64,000 bases of DNA from Apiospora phragmitis (lineage: Eukaryota; Ascomycota; Sordariomycetes; Amphisphaeriales; Apiosporaceae): NCBI GenBank assembly GCA_038363925.1, contig JAQQWL010000015.1, forward strand, positions 1,550,001-1,614,000. The letters run 5' to 3'. The position numbers and the translations under genes are program-made. The notes beneath the pieces are model-generated. The model did not search any database, had not been told where the DNA came from, and was given only the letters and a program-made list of their open reading frames with translations. How positions within the stretch are numbered: position 1 is the first letter of the stretch; every line of letters starts with the position of its first letter. Shown one piece after another: positions 60,959 to 64,000 of the stretch.

Positions 60959-61401
60959 AGGGGCTTTTCTTCGCTAGGAAAGAATAGAGATACGGTGGTC
61001 TTCAAGATGATGCGGTTCATTGCTCGGAGTTACGGATTGGCAAATAAATGCTTTGGAGTTTTGGCGTGGAACATCCGATTTAGAACGGAAAGGCAAGGCC
61101 ATTGTGTATATCACGTCGTCATAAGGCTATACACATGTGTTCAACGAGATTATCTTGTTGCTAGAAATGCAATATTTGATTTGTCTACAGGTGTGGTGCC
61201 ACACCAGGGACACTGCGTATGAATGTCATTTTCTCGTACAAAACCTTTGGGTATCATATCGTGCCTCCTCCAGATCATCATTATGTGGACACCTGTGCTG
61301 GTCTGCTGGTTCCTAGCATGGCCACCATGTAAAGCAAACCCACGGCCCTCTCCTACCAACAACGCCCGACGTAGTATAGTGTATCGCAGCGTCCAACTTA
61401 T
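60959..61401. other. Spacer between convergent TRS31 and a small gene
   Basis: A/T-rich 3' region with no coding structure seen. Confidence 0.5.
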
Positions 61402-61826
61402 TCATCGAGGCAGGCCGCGGCCGCCACCACCCCCCCGCGCTAGCCGCCCCGGAACCGAAACCGCCCGACCCGACGGTCGCGCCGCCGCGGCCGACGCGCG
61501 CGGCACTGGGGCCCTTCTTCATGAGCTCGTGCAGGCCGAGGTCGCGCCAGGCGGGCTCGCGCTGCTTCTGCGTGGCCTTGGCGATGCCGAAGGCCGCGTG
61601 CTGGTCGGGCACCACGTCGTCCTCGTCCTCGGGGTTGATGGGCTGGTGCTGCGGCGGCACGTAGATGTCGTCGGCCGGCAGCTGGTCGTGCGTGAAGTCG
61701 TCGAACAGGTCGGCGTCCCGCGCCCGGGTCATGTGGACTTGGGTGAAGTGGCCGTCTTTGTTCTGGTTTTTTTTCTTCGGGTTAGCATTACTCCTTCCTA
61801 GCAATCACCTTGTAGAGCAGAATCAT
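61402..61826 (-). CDS. Small Gly-rich-tailed protein, function unknown; possible frameshift
   Basis: The main exon is 61762-61402 (about 120 codons). A six-codon first exon at 61826-61809 (MILLYK) joins in phase across a short intron to NKDGHFTQVHMTRARDAD. The middle is acidic and Pro-rich (LPADDIYVPPQHQPINPEDEDD) and then basic (QKQREPAWRDLGLHELMKKG). The C-run at 61430-61436 (seven C) decides the end. With six, the protein closes SAGGGGGRGLPR with a stop at 61404-61402; with seven it runs on to 61313 through unlikely sequence. It is hydrophilic with no signal or membrane segment. I do not recognise the family. The first exon is the least certain part. Confidence 0.55.
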
Positions 61827-64000
61827 AGCCGCCGGGATAGGAGGAGCGAAGGGGGGTGGTGGTTACGGACCATGGTGATGGCGGATGATGCTCAGGGTAT
61901 CGTTGTCGTGGTGGTGGAGTATTGCTTGTTTTCACGCGAGATGACTTGCATTTATGCTTATGCGTGCCTGAACGTATTCACTATTGATGCGCCATGATAG
62001 CTGGTCTACTGATTCAAGACCAAATGTTTACCTAGGAAGTGGGGATTGCTGGCTCGGCGAACCAAATAGGTACCGGTCCGTTTACGATGGCAAAAGGAAT
62101 CCAGGTTTATTGAGATGCCAAAAGGAACTTGAACAGCAGATATCAAGCTGACAATTTCCTTCATTACGAATATGTACTGCGAGTGCGACGGGAAGTTCGG
62201 TGTAGAACAGATTACCTTCGGCTTATATCCTTAGTTGCTTCGTCATGGCCAAGCCCCTAGGTTTAATACATAAGCTAGCAGTACGAAGTAAAGATGCCTG
62301 CAACCCAGAAGAACAAGAATACGACGACGGGAAATAAAAAGGCATGAAACAAATGATTTGCGGCTCATGAAACAAGTCAGCAAACCCCCTTGGCCCTGTG
62401 CTATGCAATGGTTGGAACAATTGCGTGAAAGGGAGCTGCGAAGATTATGCCAGTACTCCGTATGCTATGCGACAGTTACGAAAAAGAACAAAAGAAAGAT
62501 TGGTCTTTTTGCGTACGCGCGCATGACGGACCTTCCGTACTTGACTGCAGTAAGCAGTGTAGCGGGATCTGAGCGGCCACGAGTCCACGACATGGGCCAC
62601 GATCGACACCATGTTCATATTCCGAGAAAGAGGCTCAGCCAACGCAAAACTTATTTGGTGACAAGTGATGGTCATCTTTGCGCAAAAATGGAACTGTTTT
62701 GACGGTTGTTGGATCATCCGCGAAGACGCCCGTCTGCCCGCCATCCGGTATAAGGCACCACATATCTACGTGCTTATGCGCCCAATGCCAGAGAGCCACT
62801 GCCCGAAGCATAAGGCATAGATATGGCAGATGGCAGAAACAGTTTTCATAGTCAACCTCCAGTATGTATGGATTCCGCTTCGAGATAGCATCACAATGCG
62901 CATCGCGAAAAAGGACGGTAGGGCGTCTACTAGCTTGACTGTGTCAGTGGTAATTGGTCGATCAAGGGGCGCTCTCAGGGATCTGGCGCCAGGTCGTGCG
63001 ATATCAAGGCTGAGTGAGGAGGAGAGGAGTAAGAGGAGGCAAGTGGACTGCTTGGACGATGGCACACACTGTACAGCATGTCAGCACATACTTTAAAGTC
63101 CCCGCCACCCGTTAGCGATCGTAGGCTAAACTGCGTAGAGAAGGCTAACAAGGAGTACATGACGTCCCGCCGTAACGATTTCGGGGAAACGAGACAAGGC
63201 CTAAATGCACGAGGTGGATCAATCTCACTGCTTCGAGACTGGTTTACTGTTAAATCCAGCCTGCGATCCAGCAGCTCCCCAGCTGAAGGCAGCAGCAAGA
63301 AGAGGCTCTTCAGGGCGTTGAAGTCAAAGAGAGAGCCAGAAGAAAAAGGGTGTGAGGTAGGTAGGCATCTAGCAAGGAAACGATGCTGAGCCTGTGTCTG
63401 TGCCTGTAATACTAAACTTGCACAGCAGATCCCATGCCGAGTTGCCATGCACTGCTCCAACTCCTCCAGTCATCTGAACCTTGACACATAGAAGTACCTG
63501 GGTTTCTGCTGTCCTGACCCCCAACTTCAAGTTCCCATGTCCATTCCAGTTTGGCTCCAGTCTCGTCAAGCCATCATTCGTCATCTTTCTCATCAAGGGC
63601 CTACCTGCCTAACACCCGACTCCTTGTTTCCTCTCCTCTTTTCTCTATCCCCAGGAGTATTGGAACCAAGTCAAGCAGTACATATTTCAAACCCTACCTA
63701 GATAAATCGATTTGTTTCGGCGACCACTGTGGTCGTTGATTCGTTCTTGTTCCCTTTTTTCTTTTTTTGGACATCAACAATTGAACGCTTTCTTTTCGAA
63801 TACTTACTTGACAATACGCCCATAGCGCCCGGAAGCCCAGCTATCCCAGCTTCCTGTGCGTTTCAAGGTGAACCTAGGCTCTGTGTCAAAACCGAGCACT
63901 GTCGTTGCTCTACTCTAAGGTTACTACCACCTACATTCCGCGGTTGCTGCTGCACGACACACACACACAAACATCACCGAGCGACCAAAAGAAGAAGAGA
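61827..64000. other. Right-end spacer, ending in a probable 5' leader
   Basis: No supportable coding sequence over about 2.2 kb. From about 63,550 the plus strand becomes C/T-rich, then CA/A-rich to the window end, resembling the promoter and 5' leader of a gene that starts beyond 64,000. Confidence 0.45.

Noticed and set aside
62975..63460. 161-codon minus-strand frame near the right end
   Set aside because: Ser/Leu-rich with no domain or splice context. It is more likely a chance frame in a spacer.

Overview
The window is nuclear DNA from a filamentous ascomycete (Pezizomycotina, most likely a Sordariomycete). The evidence is the gene set (NAP1, a P5B ATPase, RRP9, PRE1, DED1, IES1, RFA3, KIN17, ALB1, POL12, TRS31 and others), the short spliceosomal introns (about 50-110 nt, GTRAGT-type donors, CTAAC-type branch points), an intron-containing tRNA-Ser, and long unique spacers. 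I recognised no transposon, rDNA, CRISPR array or prokaryotic feature. The species cannot be named from sequence alone.

Layout. 1.06-2.59 kb (-): NAP1 histone chaperone. 5.03-9.50 kb (+): P5B ATPase (Ypk9/ATP13A2 type). 10.35-12.18 kb (-): RRP9, convergent with the ATPase and divergent from PRE1 (12.68-13.48, +), whose ATG is split by an intron. 16.25-18.38 kb (+): DED1 helicase. 20.68-21.19 kb (-): 3' part of a single-pass membrane protein with a Thr-rich stalk. 22.0-24.04 and 24.40-26.05 kb (+): two neighbouring degenerate genes, an MFS transporter and a D-amino-acid-oxidase-like flavoenzyme. 26.92-29.06 kb (+): IES1-like INO80 subunit. 30.77-33.46 kb (-): F-BAR/DEP/RhoGAP protein. 36.06-37.68 kb (+): M19 membrane dipeptidase. 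38.27 kb (+): tRNA-Ser(GCT). 39.10-39.69 kb (-): RFA3. 42.92-44.16 kb (+): bZIP factor. 45.32-45.68 kb (-): small unknown protein. 46.61-47.74 kb (+): CobW-type GTPase. 48.02-49.08 kb (-): KIN17. 49.90-50.49 kb (-): ALB1, divergent from a membrane-anchored ubiquitin protease (51.34-53.41, +). 53.86-55.36 kb (+): MFAP1 splicing factor. 55.57-57.79 kb (-): POL12, divergent from a SEC14-like lipid transfer protein (58.52-59.65, +). 60.14-60.96 kb (+): TRS31. 61.40-61.83 kb (-): small unknown protein. The last 2 kb have no gene I can support, but end in what looks like a transcribed leader.

The genes are mostly housekeeping: chromatin (NAP1, IES1), ribosome biogenesis (RRP9, ALB1), translation (DED1), splicing (MFAP1), replication and repair (RFA3, POL12, KIN17), protein turnover (PRE1, the ubiquitin protease) and membrane traffic or lipid transfer (TRS31, the SEC14-like protein). 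They do not form one pathway. The 21-26 kb stretch is the only accessory-looking part.

The main caution is that several conserved genes (NAP1, YPK9, RRP9, the RhoGAP, MFAP1, POL12 and the 61.4-kb gene) each read through only if one base is added or removed, often in a homopolymer. I read this as probable consensus indel error, not real decay. The MFS and oxidase genes have heavier damage, and the MFS gene has lost a segment, so I call those pseudogenes. I did not find a convincing undescribed system. The most interesting signals are the split PRE1 start codon, abrupt GC3 steps inside several genes, and the relic gene pair.
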